This document shows, in pieces, positions 23,936-35,520 of a stretch of 64,000 bases of DNA. Below the pieces are notes generated by a model. That model saw nothing but the letters and a program-made list of their open reading frames with translations. It made no database searches and was not told the DNA's origin. The stretch spans positions 29,979,666 to 30,043,665 of the forward strand of contig OX485807.1 in the NCBI GenBank assembly GCA_950295325.1, read 5' to 3'. A program made the translations under genes and the position numbers. Origin of the DNA: Polytrichum commune. Taxonomy: Eukaryota; Streptophyta; Polytrichopsida; Polytrichales; Polytrichaceae. The stretch's first letter is position 1; the number at the start of each line of letters is the position of its first letter.

Positions 23936-26900
23936 TAAGTAAGCTACTTAACTTGTTTTTGATTTTTAGATTCTAATGACTCAACCCCACATACTTAACC
24001 CAATTAAATCTAAAACCAATCAAAACCATATCTAAACTTTAATGCCTTCCGCTTGTTACCCCTTCACTAATTCAAGTGACCCCAACACTAAGGTCTTTAT
24101 CATTTTTTAGTGTTAAGTTGACATGTGGGCACAATATTGGGCTCACAGGGGGGGGGGCACAAACTACACCCGACCTCAAATGGTTTGTGTCAAAAGGCAT
24201 ACTAGTGTGGGGATTATGACATCTACTAGAGCTAGAAGAGCATCAACCACATGTAGGTGTTTGGGAAAGAGCAAGAGGACAACATCCTAAAGCAAAAAAT
24301 TAATATATGGCTACAAAGTGGAAAATAAACTTGGGGATTGAGTGTTTGGTTGCACGTGTACATTAAGCACCTTCAAACATCCTTAATTTGTGACAACAAT
24401 TGAAGAGGGGGTTTCAACACCGATTTCAACTTCAATTGTTGGTGGTGTGATGCAACAAACTCAAAGTAAAATACCCAAGCATTGACACCCCTCACAACCA
24501 CAAGACAAAAACATGAATCCAAATTGAACATTCAGTTGCACGTTCTTATTCCGAACCATTCACATTTGAACCAAACAATAGAGGTGATTTGCAAATAGTT
24601 AGTGGATGTGAAGCACGCAAAGCTTGAGTAGGTCACTTCCATTTTGGGGTTCCTATATGAAGACTATGTGTGATCAATGCAAATGTTTGTGGGTGCATTA
24701 TTTCCTAGAAGTCTTGATGGCACGAGGCACTATTTCAAGGTGTTTACGGCTTGGGTGCTTGGATGGACTTGCCGGAAGGATGAGGGTGTTCCTAATGGCT
24801 ACCCCAATGAGACAATATCCCATCTCCAAGTTTCGTTTGGCCCAATATCGAGACCCCTATCAAGTGATGAAAGGATTAGTGTGGGTTGTGGAAGGTGAGG
24901 TTGGAGTTGCCCATGTCCTCGTAGTTGCCTCACATTTGTATGTGGCTACAAACATGGGTCCTTCGCAAGAAAACCCCCTTTCCACTCTCTCTCTCCCATC
25001 CAATTGCGTCCTAGGTTAGAGGGATGGGAGATCGAGAACTTACTTGGATCTTCACATGTTAAATTTCCATGCCTTTTGAGGTGGAGGACAGGCCTTTGTG
25101 TAGCAAGTTGGGCACGGGAGGAAAGAGAAGGGTGCAATCGGGCAACATATGACCCTCACACAGACACTCATGCATTTTATTCTCTTACGCATTTTGAGAT
25201 TTAAGATAGTATGTAGAGAGTAGAAATTGGTTTTGTAGTGGTGGTGCCTCCTCCATTATGTTTTTATGCCCCTCCACCTAGTATTCCACAAACTCCTCCA
25301 TGGGTACTCCACGATCACTCTGGAACATGAAATGGAGGGAAATGACATGAGGTAGCAGGAACGTGACATATGCACATGACCTACATGACCATGTAGGAGC
25401 ACATCCAAGATCATGGCATGCATGCATGCATGGGGCGTAAGCACGGTAAAGTACACAACTTCATTACCTTGCATAAGTTTAAATGAGAGTGATTCAAAAT
25501 TATTTATTACCTTTGAATTTTGTAAAGGAAAAAATCATAAACATTTGAAAAACACATTGATCTACAAAGCCAAGCAATTTATGTTGACAAATTTTTTTTC
25601 TAGAAAGCAGTGTGCAAGTAGATATATCGAACACACAATTGTCTAGAATTTGTTAGAACACAATAAATTACACATTTTTCTAGAAAATATTGTAATGGTG
25701 CCCTCAAGTTTATAACGAATTCAAGGTAAATGAATTTTTTTAACAAAAAATCCAACTTTAATTTTTTTTTAAGGTCATGAAATCTACATCCAAAACCAAA
25801 TTCGGCCATTACCCTTTGAGCAACATTTTGAATGACAAGTTTTGAAGATCTCATCTAGATATTCTATATTTTGAGTACCTAACACAACAATGATGGAAAC
25901 CATGAAAATAATATAATTTTAACGACATTTTTTCTATTATTTTTAGGCATTGTACTAGAAAGATTATGGTTTTAGTATGCCAAAGTATTTGTTGAGTATA
26001 CTTGACCGTGCTTGCTCCCCATGGGCTAATCATAACATTGCTAAGTTGCTTTGCAATTGTACCTATGTCTATTAATGAAATCAATAAGGATGAGTAAAAT
26101 ACTTATGACTCCATGCCCTTAGACTTAGGGTCCATAACATAGATGGGGTGATGCCCAATATGTGCCGGTGGCTTAGATGTTGGCCACTTGCAACAACCAC
26201 ATTGCCTACTTGAGAAGGGATTGTAGGTTGTCATGTAGGTTCGGGCCAATCACGTTGCCTCAATGAAGAATGGGTCCCCTAAGCTTGGGCGATGGGCATG
26301 TTGCATGCTCCCATTATGGGGGATGGGACATCCATAACACTACTTGGCAATGTTATGATACCCTTGATGATTATAACATGAATGTCGACAATATTTTTTG
26401 TCTTAGGAGTTTGATGATATGTGGGTGCTCATGGTATTATGTGCACTAGGAATGAGTTGAAAATATTTTGATTGCCGAGCCCACTTAACATGGAATTAAT
26501 CATGTAGATTGTTGCTTTTGCCGACTCACATGCTTTATTTAATTTTTTTCATTTGTGACAAAAAAGCAAAAGAAAATGAAAGAAAAAAAGAAAATGAATT
26601 GGAGATGTGGTGGTGGGAATGGGGATGTCCTAAGTGATTTTGTGATTCGTTGCATCTTGTATAAGAGAAATCAACTCAAATTGTTATAAACACCCATTGC
26701 ACATATCACGATCGAATAGGTACCTATATTTATGATGTTGGTTATGGACCTCCAACATTTGAAGATTCACGGTGCTAAAATAGCAGGATGCCTAATATAC
26801 ACTCAATTGATTATGGTTAGGGTCCTTACCCCTCTTGGGATTGTCTAGTTCCACCATTGTGCACCGAGGAGAGTTGTTCAACTCTTTTTCTTGGGTCCAA

Positions 26901-26964
26901 GTGACATGGGAAGGTTTTTGGGGGACAAGGAATGAACTTGTTTGAAGTAAACGTGTCTAATTAA
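23936..26964. other. No gene seen
   Basis: AT-rich with G10 at 24148 and a (CATG)n/(GCAT)n stretch near 25415-25432. ORFs at 24624-25019 and elsewhere overlap on both strands and show no recognisable domain. Confidence 0.4.
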
Positions 26965-27283
26965 GTTCCTTATCTTAATCAAACATTTATATTTGAGTAG
27001 TATGTGGTAGGTATGACTTTGAGAACGGATACCAAAATGATATGTGTTTAAAAGAGATTGAACTTAGAATTTGATAACCATTCTAAGTTTGATAGTTAAC
27101 ATATTCAAGGGGGGGGGGGAGGCAATATGACCACTATATGAGTGCAAAAACCTCCACTTTGATCATGACTAAGATATTCATATGAGCTTTAGAAATCATG
27201 AGGAAAGTGACCATAAACTAAATCCGGGTATGCTAATCATCTTGTACTAGTTGTGTGTTTTGTATCATAGGAGAAGTGGGCTT
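26965..27283 (+). repeat. Dispersed repeat R1, copy c
   Basis: Same family and orientation as 21403-21770. Shares CTTATCTTAATCAAACATTT, TATGTGTTTAAAAGAGATTG, AATCATCTTGTACTAG and ATAGGAGAAGTGGGC. It contains a G11 run at about 27109. Confidence 0.68.
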
Positions 27284-27445
27284 CAATGTTTATCCTTATT
27301 ACTGTGTGTTACTATTTGAAGTTACACAGTGCAATGACATCTTCCTTAGGAGTTCAACTTTTCCTTATGAAAGTTCAATAAGTTCAGACTTTGTAGATCA
27401 TAAATGACTTTGCTTGGTTTAATATTGCATTGTCGTAAAATAAAG

Positions 27446-28303
27446 TAGAGTTGCCCATAATTGATCAATTAAGAGATTCTCCGCTAGATCTTGAGAAGTA
27501 TAATGTAGTTCAAAGTTTTCCATGTAGGAAGATAAAAATTAGGAGGACTACAAATTTTTCAGTATTTTTATTCCTTGACTTGAAATCACTGTGAGTTATT
27601 GAAGCCAAATGTTAGCTCGAACACATATTGCCAATGTCTAGGGTATGCCATAACTGCTTATCTTAATAGCTCATTTCTCACTTTAGTACTCATAACAAGG
27701 ACACGTGTCATGGCATTATTGGTTCCGGCTTGATCAAAATTGAGTCTCAACCTGATCAAAACTTAGTCACAATCTAATCAAAATTTAGTCCCAACTTGAT
27801 TGAAATTGTGGTACCCTATAGATTATTAATGGGGTCCTGCTATGAAACACGCGTTATAGCACTACGTAATTACATATAGTAACACACACTAATTGGGATA
27901 ATAAGTGTAGTTGGAAGAAGAAATTATTTATAGTATATTTGCATATTCCCGATCATGACCCCAACGGCAATCTATAGGGTACGGCAATTTCAATCAGGCT
28001 AGGACTAAATTTCGATCGAGCTAGAACCAATAGTGCCATGACACATGTCTTGGTTTTGAGTGCTAAAGTGAAGAGGAATGATCGGTTAAAATAAAAGGTT
28101 ATGGCAAATTCTAGACATTGACAATATGTTTGAACCCCGTGTTCGCTTCAAAAATTCACATGAAATTTCATTTAAGGAATAAATTTACCAAAAAATTGCA
28201 ATCCTCTTAATTTCTATCTTCCTACATGGGAAAAAATCGCACTGCCTTATACTTTTCCAAATTTGGCACAAAATCTCTTAAGTGATTGGTTATCGATGCG
28301 TCT
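27446..28303. repeat. Long foldback element, arms about 350-390 bp
   Basis: The sequence from about 27446 to 27842 is the diverged inverted complement of about 27955-28303, leaving a spacer of only about 110 bp. Paired blocks, outermost first: AGTAGA; TTAAGAGATT; CCATGTAGGAAGATA; TTATTCCTT; CATATTGnCAATGTCTAG; GTGTCATGGCAnTATTGGTTC; GTACCCTATAGATT. The left arm has three tandem 22-23-bp units (TGATCAAAAnTTAGTC type) where the right arm has fewer. Non-coding. It could be a foldback or long-TIR Mutator-like MITE; I did not find a clear target duplication. Confidence 0.78.
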
Positions 28304-28769
28304 ACTCTAACTCTCACACAGAAAAGGGGAGGGGGGTTAACTTCTTAAATAAAATTTAATGATCCGATGATTGACTAAGCTCAGAGGGAGTAAGTGAAGT
28401 TAGTCGAGCTCTCGATGGGATGAATTTAAGGAGTATGTTTATAATGAGGTAGTTGGTGGGTCAACATGCAATTTAAGGTACCTGGGCCTGCAACACGGAG
28501 CTTGGCCTCTGAGCCATGCGGATCAAGTTAAGGATTATAAGTAGGGTGTAAGTAAGTAGTAGTAGTAGACTCTGTTTGTGGTACCATTTCTTCAAGGCTC
28601 CCACTTCCACAAACTCACGGGACCACTATAATGACGCCTGGCACTTGCGATGTGAAAGTTCAAAATAAACAATAAAAATTTAAATAAAATAACAATTGGA
28701 GGAAATAAACATGGACCGGGCCTTTACACTATTTACCGCTTGAGTTTAGTGAACAAACTCTTGGGTTTA
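28304..28769. other. No gene seen
   Basis: Spacer between the foldback and the Harbinger-type MITE; contains a short (TAG)n near 28556-28569. Confidence 0.35.
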
Positions 28770-29487
28770 GGGCCGCTTCACACTATGGCCGTCCAAGTCG
28801 AGAGGCCGTGGGATTGAGTGGCCAAACTTTGTTGAAAGTCCAAAGAAATGGGTTGAAAATAGTCAATACAATATAGTAAGTGGAGCCTTCAGCTGGGCAT
28901 AGTGTGAAGCCTCCAAAGGCCAAATCCAAAGGAGCATCCCACTTTATTCTTTGCTCAAAGTAACCCCTCCAATCTAATGGCCAAGATCTTGTCAATGATT
29001 GGTTCTTTTATGGAAAAAAACCGACGGCCTCTCGACCGTAGTTTGCGTTTCCATTCCCATCCAACTCAAACTTCCTTTGAGAGTCTATCGCCTTCTTCAA
29101 GAAGTAAGCATTTTAAATTGCGACGGCCTTTGAACTTTGGCCATAGTGTGAAGGGTAGAGAGGTTGAACTCTTGGTTTCTTGCAATTTGATTGGTGGAAA
29201 TCGACAGCCTCTCGACCTTCAGCCATAGTGTGAAGGGTCGACAGGCTGGACACTTGGTATCTTGGAATTCAATTGGTGGAAATCGACGGCCTCTCGACCT
29301 TCGGCCGTAGTGTGAAGGGTCGAGAGGCTAGACTCTTGGTTTCTTGGAATTTGATTTGTGGAAATCAACAACCTCTCGACCTTCGGCCATAGTGTGAAGG
29401 GTCGAGAGGCTCGACTCTTGGTCTCTTGCAATTTGATTGGTGGAAATCGACGGCCTTTCGACCTCCGGCCATAGTGTGAAGCGCTCC
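28770..29487 (-). mobile_element. TTA-flanked Harbinger-type MITE, copy 1 (expanded)
   Basis: Flanked by TTA at 28767-28769 and 29488-29490, the classical PIF/Harbinger target duplication. Left end GGGCCGCTTCACACTATGGCC; the right end reads GGAGCGCTTCACACTATGGCC on the other strand. It is inverted relative to the copies at 34176 and 46078 and is longer (718 bp) because of the 82-bp tandem array at 29146-29473. Non-coding; overlapping ORFs in the array are by-products of the repeat. Confidence 0.88.
29146..29473. repeat. 82-bp tandem repeat, four copies, inside the MITE
   Basis: Units start at 29146, 29228, 29310 and 29392, exactly 82 bp apart, followed by the MITE terminus at 29474. Each unit begins GTGTGAAGGGTnGAnAGG and ends with a CCnTA copy of the terminal motif, so each unit contains one end-like sequence. 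The other two MITE copies have one unit only. The amplification is specific to this insertion. Confidence 0.92.
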
Positions 29488-29769
29488 TTAGTACCAGACC
29501 CCCTGCAGTCATCGGTGATCTTTGGCAAGTAAAATCGACATACACCCTAACCTTGATAATGTCACACCCTCCGTTTCACCAAAAAGTGTGATATAAACAA
29601 GGTGTGACATACTTGATAATGTCACATTTTGTGCATAATGTGATATCATCAAAAAATATGTAGAAAATCAAAATATAATTACAAATATTTTTTTAAATAA
29701 CAAATACGAGACTTCAATGTTTTTGAATGTAAAATCTAATTCAAAATTGTGAATAACAACAAGAGCACA

Positions 29770-31489
29770 TCATAATGTGTCATTGAGATCAGGTAAAGAC
29801 CTCTCACTAGAGACAAAGAAGCTTCTAATGTCACATTGTTTTGTTGATGTTAAATGTGCAACACCAATTCTAATGAGTTTGTCATGGATTTTTTCCATTT
29901 CTAACAACTCACGAGTGCTGAAAATCTGAGAACCTTGGCTAGCCATAAAATTCAAAACATCTTTAGCATATTTTTGTGCATCGCTTAGCTTCACTACTTT
30001 AGACTCATCATCACTGCTATCAACAATCAATGGGTCCACTTCCATGGAATCAAGAACCTGTTCACCATCTTGCACTAATTGCACAAGCTCCTCAGTAGAA
30101 AATTCCACCTCAAAATCATCTTCACCTTCCATGTTTATGTACTCCAAAGGACAAAGCTTTTCTACAGGCTTGCCTTCAACATCCAAACCCAAATTTAATG
30201 CGGCGATGAGTCTACCCAATTCCAAAGTTGCTTCCTCCATTTTGGACTTCATATGTTCATCAAGATTGTTTATATATGCATTCTACTCTGCAGGCAATAT
30301 GGCGGACTTTCTCCAACAATTTCTAATGGTTTGATCATCTAATTCATGCCATGCCGCCACACACCATAGCATAGCTTGAAATACATCAACATTCAATTTC
30401 CCCAAATCTTCATTTGAGTTGTTATCAATTTGTTGCAAAGTCCAGGCAACAAGCTTGCGCTTATAACACATTTTGAATGCTGCAATCACTCCTTGATCCA
30501 AAGGCTGAACAACTGAAGTCACATTTGGTGGAAGGAACAAGATAGTGATATGGGAGAGTATAAAAGCATTAAACCCATCTATAACTTTCTTGACCTCACC
30601 ATGAATATCATGGCTTCCTGCATTATCCATAATAATGCAAATCTTTTTGTCTTTCAATGCCATTCTTCGGTTCTCACTCTTCACCCAATGTGTAAAAACA
30701 TCACCATTCATCCAAGCTGAATTGTTAGAATAATAGTGTATTGTCCTATTTGGATCAAAATTCCGAGGAAAGCATCTGGGACGCGCTGCTTTGTGAATGA
30801 AAACAAGGCTCAATCGCTCCTTCCCTGAGATATTAGTGCAAAGCCCCAATGTCACACGGTCCTTCTTTTTTCTTATTTCCTTTCGCCTTCCCAATATTCA
30901 AAGTCTTATAAGGAGAGGCTCTATAATACAAACCTGTCTCATTAAAATTGAAGATGTCTTCTGGATCATATTTCTTCAATATGAATGGGATCTTTGCCAT
31001 GGCCAATGCAACTCCAACTCCATCCGCATCTCCACTTTCTCCATGCAGATAATAGCACTTTATTCCATGTCGAGTTTTGAAATTTTGCAACCACCCATGA
31101 GAAAGCTTGAACTCGGTATCAGATATGCCAAATGAATCCCTCAATTCCTTAGCCTTTTGCATAATGACATCATCAGTTACTACTCCCCTCCGTGCTCTGA
31201 CCTGTCCAAACCATAAAACCAAAGCTTTTTCAAGCTGAGGCCATTTTCCAACTCGAGCGCGTCGTACATTGCCTTCACGCACACATGTATCCATGTTCAT
31301 CCACTTCTCTTTTGAACGAAGAATCTTGGAAATAGTGGTCCGATCCACAAGCTTGAATTTATGTTGATCCACCATATACTGTGCAAGGTCTTCATGTTTC
31401 AAACCTGGATGAGCTTTGTGGACTTCACAAATTTTCCTCTTATCGGAGGTTGATAAATCTACTCGTTTGCGCGTGGATTTACTTGCCAT
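29770..31489 (-). pseudogene. pogo/Tigger (CENP-B-like) transposase, inactivated
   Basis: Reading from ATG at 31489: a basic psq-type helix-turn-helix (TRKRVDLSTSDKRKICEVH... to TTISKILRSKEKW), a second CENP-B-type DNA-binding domain (RRARVGKWPQLEKALVLWF... HGWLQNFKTRHGI), then the DDE domain: NFNETGLYYRASP, KDRVTLGLCTNISGKERL, IIMDNAGSH, LPPNVTSVVQPLDQGVI. The C-terminal part from 30252 is acidic. Three lesions are visible. The first catalytic Asp is Asn (AAT at 30943-30941, where the family has GAT/GAC). A one-base gain near 30860-30872 shifts the frame between KKK and DRVTL. An in-frame TAG at 30285-30283 separates LPAE from the tail. The second and third catalytic Asp remain. It would have bound the CAGTC ends and moved the element; it cannot be active now. 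Confidence 0.92.
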
Positions 31490-31726
31490 TGGAAGTACCT
31501 ATTTTTGCCAAACCATTCCCCCAAATGAGCACTCAAAAATCCCAGGATTTGTTTCAAAATTTGAAGGTAAATTGCTAAATAATTCTTCTAGTAGATGTTG
31601 AGGTTTGATTGTTGGTTCTCTAGTCACTCAATTCACCGTGTGCTCTAATGTGGTGATCACAACAAATTTGTGGAGAATTATGACCAATGGTCCCACGATT
31701 CCAAATGAGCAAAGAAATATATGGAT

Positions 31727-32401
31727 TCAAGACTTCAGGAAAATTATTGATATCAACATATATACAAGCAAGAGCAAGGATAGAACTTAGAACCAAACAT
31801 TCAAAGTTGTGGAATGCAAGCTATAAGGGGAAGAAACCCACCACCACCACCAAGTTGCTGTGAGTTGAACAATCAGCAGGAAGTGTATCTGTGTGTTTGT
31901 GAACTTCCACCTTTGGCCTCAACTTACAGACAACTGCGAGTATGTGGAATTGAGCATTTAATTTGGACTCCGAAACATGTACCAAAATCGAAATCACACA
32001 CGGCATCCCACTATGCCCGCATGCAACACTTGTTCATCGATCAAGGTTGGTGCTCAATGAACAGGTAGAACTAGCTGGTAGTTACAGATGAACAGGTGAA
32101 GGTCAAGACTTCAGGAAAATTATTGATATCAACATATTTACAAGCAAGAGCAAGGACAGAACTTAGAACCAAACATTCAAAGCCGTGGAATGCAAGCTAT
32201 AAGGGGAAGAAACCCACCACCGCCACCAAGTTGTTGTGAGTCGAAAAATCAGCACGAAAAATCAGCAGGAAGTGTATCTGTGTGTTTGTGAACTTCCACC
32301 TTTGGCCTCAACTTACAGACAACTGCGAGTATGTAGAATTGAGCATTTGGACTCCGAAACACGTACCAAATTTGAAATTACACAAGGCATCCCACTATGC
32401 C
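31727..32401. repeat. Direct duplication of about 0.3 kb, spaced by 86 bp
   Basis: Copy 1 at 31727-32017 and copy 2 at 32103-32401 are highly similar from TCAAGACTTCAGGAAAATTA to CATCCCACTATGCC, with small indels. It lies in the transposase 5' region, upstream of the ATG at 31489. The copies may carry promoter or leader sequence (inference). Confidence 0.9.
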
Positions 32402-32687
32402 GAAAGCATTGAATGAGAGCTCATTCAATGACCCCCAATATGCTTTGCTTTAGCCCATGCTCACCCATGAACAATAATATCGAACCCATGCCCACCCATA
32501 CAATCCATCCATACTTGATATTATCACATTTACACTACGGATTTTGAAAAACAAAATAGTGACATTATCAAGGGTGATAGGGATAATAACGAGGGAGTTT
32601 TACACTATGAAAATCAGTTTCAAACTTTTAGGTGACAATATCAAGGTGTTCTATTAACAAGGGTGACATTATCAAGGTTAGACTGTA

Positions 32688-34172
32688 CACTGGTTTAGCA
32701 GCAACAACAAGATACGGTTGTGTTTTTACTGTGTTTCATCACTCCTAAACATTAAGAGCTTCCACCCATGTCATTGTTATGGATACCCTAAACCTCATGC
32801 TGCCAAATCACAAGTGAAAATTGATGAAGTAGTTTCTCTTGTGTTCTCATAATCACTACATCAGAGGTGTTCTGGTCCTATTAATTTTTACCATTTTCTT
32901 TAAGTATGTAACATACAAAGAAGTAGAGCTCACTGGGAGGAGGTAAACCTGATGTAATTTAAAGGGTTGCATGTAATAGCGAGGTGTTTATAGGGGACCC
33001 TATGAAGTAATGTGCATATTCATGGGACGTTCCAAATATTCTATGAATATGTTGATAATATACCTAATATATCTTCAAAGTGGAAAATTGAAACTTCTCT
33101 ACATTTTCTTCAATGATTATGCAAGTTTGACTTTGAGATTTTAAATGAGACCTTATCTTTTATTGCACCATGTTTTCGAGTGGAACGTTGGTTCCCCCCT
33201 CCCTAGAGGAGATTTTGAATTCTTCTACACGTGAATTAACTATCCTTATCTCACAATCTTTGACTTAATAGAATCCTTGTTTCAACTTTCACTATAATTT
33301 AGAGCTGTGTGTATTATAAGAGAATACATGTGTTCATCAAACATGGTAAATATGTGAACACCTAAATTAGAGCGGTTTTGCAACTAACAACTCCATTAAA
33401 GTGATATTGGCTTCCCATGTTCATAACCAACCGAGACGATTCTTCATTGACAACGACCCCACAACAATCTTCAAGAAGGAGGTGCCCATAACATGAAAGT
33501 CTTCGCACTCAACAAGTTAAAGAAAGTTGTTCCCCCACCTACCACCCTTGATTGGATTTTGACGTTACGTCTCCATATTACAAAGCACATGGCTCAATGG
33601 GGAGAGTGACAAGGAGTCATAGTTAGACACATACATGTTTAATAGTTGTGGGGGAGGGCTACACAACCATTTAACCAAACAAATTTTGTCCATGAGAAAT
33701 TATGGCAAGTAAATCCTCTAAATGGATGGGTGTCAAAATAGCCCACCCACCAGATCTGAAATCCACCATAGAAGCTTATCCACTGGGCAAGAATGGTCAC
33801 CAAAGAAGACCCTTTCACCACAACCATGATCATATGCAACCATCACACCCAAAAGAAATCCCATAAACACGCAAAGATACTCACCCACTCCTCACCACAT
33901 CCCCCCCCCCCCAAATACCTTAGAATACAACCCCACACCTGCATGGCCCCCATACCTACACCAACACGAAAACCAATACACATCGATGATGTGCATCCAC
34001 AATTGAGGAAACCTCCCCATGAAACCAACAACCAATTCAAACCTCGCAGTCAACATCTAGGAACTTTACAACGCACATGTGAAAACTTACCCCACACAAC
34101 CCACACCCATTTTATCTAAAGAGTCCAATTCATAACATTATGGCGAGCAACTCCCAAACCACCCCATCAACC
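32688..34172. other. No gene seen
   Basis: AT-rich spacer with a C12 run at 33901. The 108-codon frame at 33793-34119 is His/Pro/Thr-rich with an opposing frame on the other strand and no domain; it is treated as chance. Confidence 0.4.
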
Positions 34173-34175
34173 TTA

Positions 34176-34787
34176 GGGACACTTCACACTATGACCGAAG
34201 GTTGAGAGGCCGATGATTTCCACCAATCACGTTGCAAGAAACCAAGAGGCCCCTCGACCCTTCACACTAAGGCCAAAGTCCAAAGGCCATCGCAATTTAA
34301 AATGCTTACTTCTTGAAGAAGGCGATGGACTCTCGAAGGAAGTTTGGGTCAGACATGAATGGAAACCCAAACTATGGTCAAGAGGCTGTCGATTTTTTTT
34401 CATAAAAACATCAGATATTGACAAGATCTTGGCCGTTAGATTGGAGGGGTTTTTTTGGGCATGGAATAAAGTGGGATGCTCCTCTGGGTTCGGACTTTGG
34501 GCTTGGCCTAGAGGCTGTCGATTTTTTTTTCATAAAAACATCAGACATTGACAAGATCTTGGCCATTAGATTGGAGGGGTTTTTCTGGGCATGGAATAAA
34601 GTGGGATGCTCCTCTGGGTTTGGACTTCGGGCTTGGCCTTTGGAGGCTTCACACAATGCCCCAGCCGAAGGCTCCAATTCCTATATTGTATTGGCTATTT
34701 TCAGCCCATTTCTTTGCACTCTCAACAAAGTTTGGCCATTCAGTCCCACGGCCTCTCGACTTGGACGACCATAGTGTGAAGTGACCC
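34176..34787 (+). mobile_element. TTA-flanked Harbinger-type MITE, copy 2
   Basis: It is 612 bp with TTA at 34173-34175 and 34788-34790. Left end GGGACACTTCACACTATGACC; right end reads GGGTCACTTCACACTATGGTC on the other strand. An internal 130-bp unit (GATTTTTTTTnCATAAAAACATCAG ... GGGCTTGGCCT) is duplicated in tandem at about 34390 and 34520. Same orientation as copy 3 and opposite to copy 1. Confidence 0.88.
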
Positions 34788-34790
34788 TTA

Positions 34791-35520
34791 CATAACAATA
34801 CAATCTCCCTCCCTGACATGTTCTACCACATAAATACCCCCATTTACAACCCACAGCCTACTTATTCATAAGAAAGTGCCATCTGAAATGTTGCCATGGT
34901 GACATCAAATACCATAAGACACTCAATTATCATACTTAGTAGTGTATGGCTCCCAGAGCTTAGTACAGACATCAAACGTAAATAAATTTGAAGCCTGCAT
35001 TGCAGGTAAGTGAAGCTTTAGTTAATATGGGAATCCTGGCCGGCTGCACCCAGTGATGTCAAATTATATTTTTAAATTAGTGGCTAGTTGTCGATACATT
35101 TTTGTTTGCAATGAACGTTTTTTTTTAAAAAAATTATTAAAAAAATTAAATGAACACATCCAAAATGTGTGGGGGGACCTAAAAATTTGGGTCAGTTTAC
35201 ACCACGGACCATGAAGTCGGACCATGGAAGATGACCTATTTTTTATGGTCTGATTTCATGGTCCAACTTCCATGGTCTAGTTTCTTAAAAACTGAATTTA
35301 CAAAGTCTTTGGGTCTCTCACTAGGTGTAAACCGAATGTGGACCAAAGAGGGATGACCATGCACCCAAAAGTGGATGTGCTGGATTATATATATGTCCAA
35401 AAATGCAAGTTTTGGAAAAAAAAATTAAGTTTGACCGTTCTCTTGTCTTCTCTTGTTTCACTTATCTTATTTTCTTGTTTTCGCTTGTTTTCACCTTGAA
35501 TTGCAACAAACATAGTTGCA
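34791..35520. other. No gene; contains a small hairpin element at about 35191-35335
   Basis: Within 35206-35279, GGACCATGAAGTCGGACCAT pairs with a downstream ATGGTCTGATTTCATGGTCC, and ACCATGGAAG pairs with CTTCCATGGT. Outer GTTTACACC (about 35195) and GGTGTAAAC (about 35324) are also inverted, so a MITE of about 150 bp is likely. The rest is AT-rich leader DNA of the following Harbinger pseudogene. Confidence 0.5.

Larger units (their letters stand above)
29543..32685 (-). mobile_element. Complete pogo/Tigger-type DNA transposon
   Basis: It is 3143 bp, flanked by TA (29541-29542 and 32686-32687). The ends are CACCCTAACCTTGATAATGT on the left and CAGTCTAACCTTGATAATGT on the right (opposite strand), sharing a 19-bp core that continues with CAC. 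More copies of TTGATAATGTCAC or its complement occur just inside both ends (near 29605, 32560 and 32625), as subterminal repeats. It encodes one CENP-B-like transposase on the - strand (29770-31489). A 0.3-kb direct duplication lies in its 5' non-coding part. It sits between two inverted Harbinger-type MITEs. Confidence 0.9.

Noticed and set aside
24624-25019. 131-codon frame considered as a retrotransposon gag fragment
   Set aside because: No gag, zinc-knuckle or protease motif visible.
29219-29545. 108-codon - strand frame
   Set aside because: Product of the 82-bp tandem array at the MITE end; the repeated peptide has no independent support.
34213-34774. Overlapping frames with repeated peptides
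   Set aside because: They lie wholly inside a MITE and reflect its 130-bp internal duplication.
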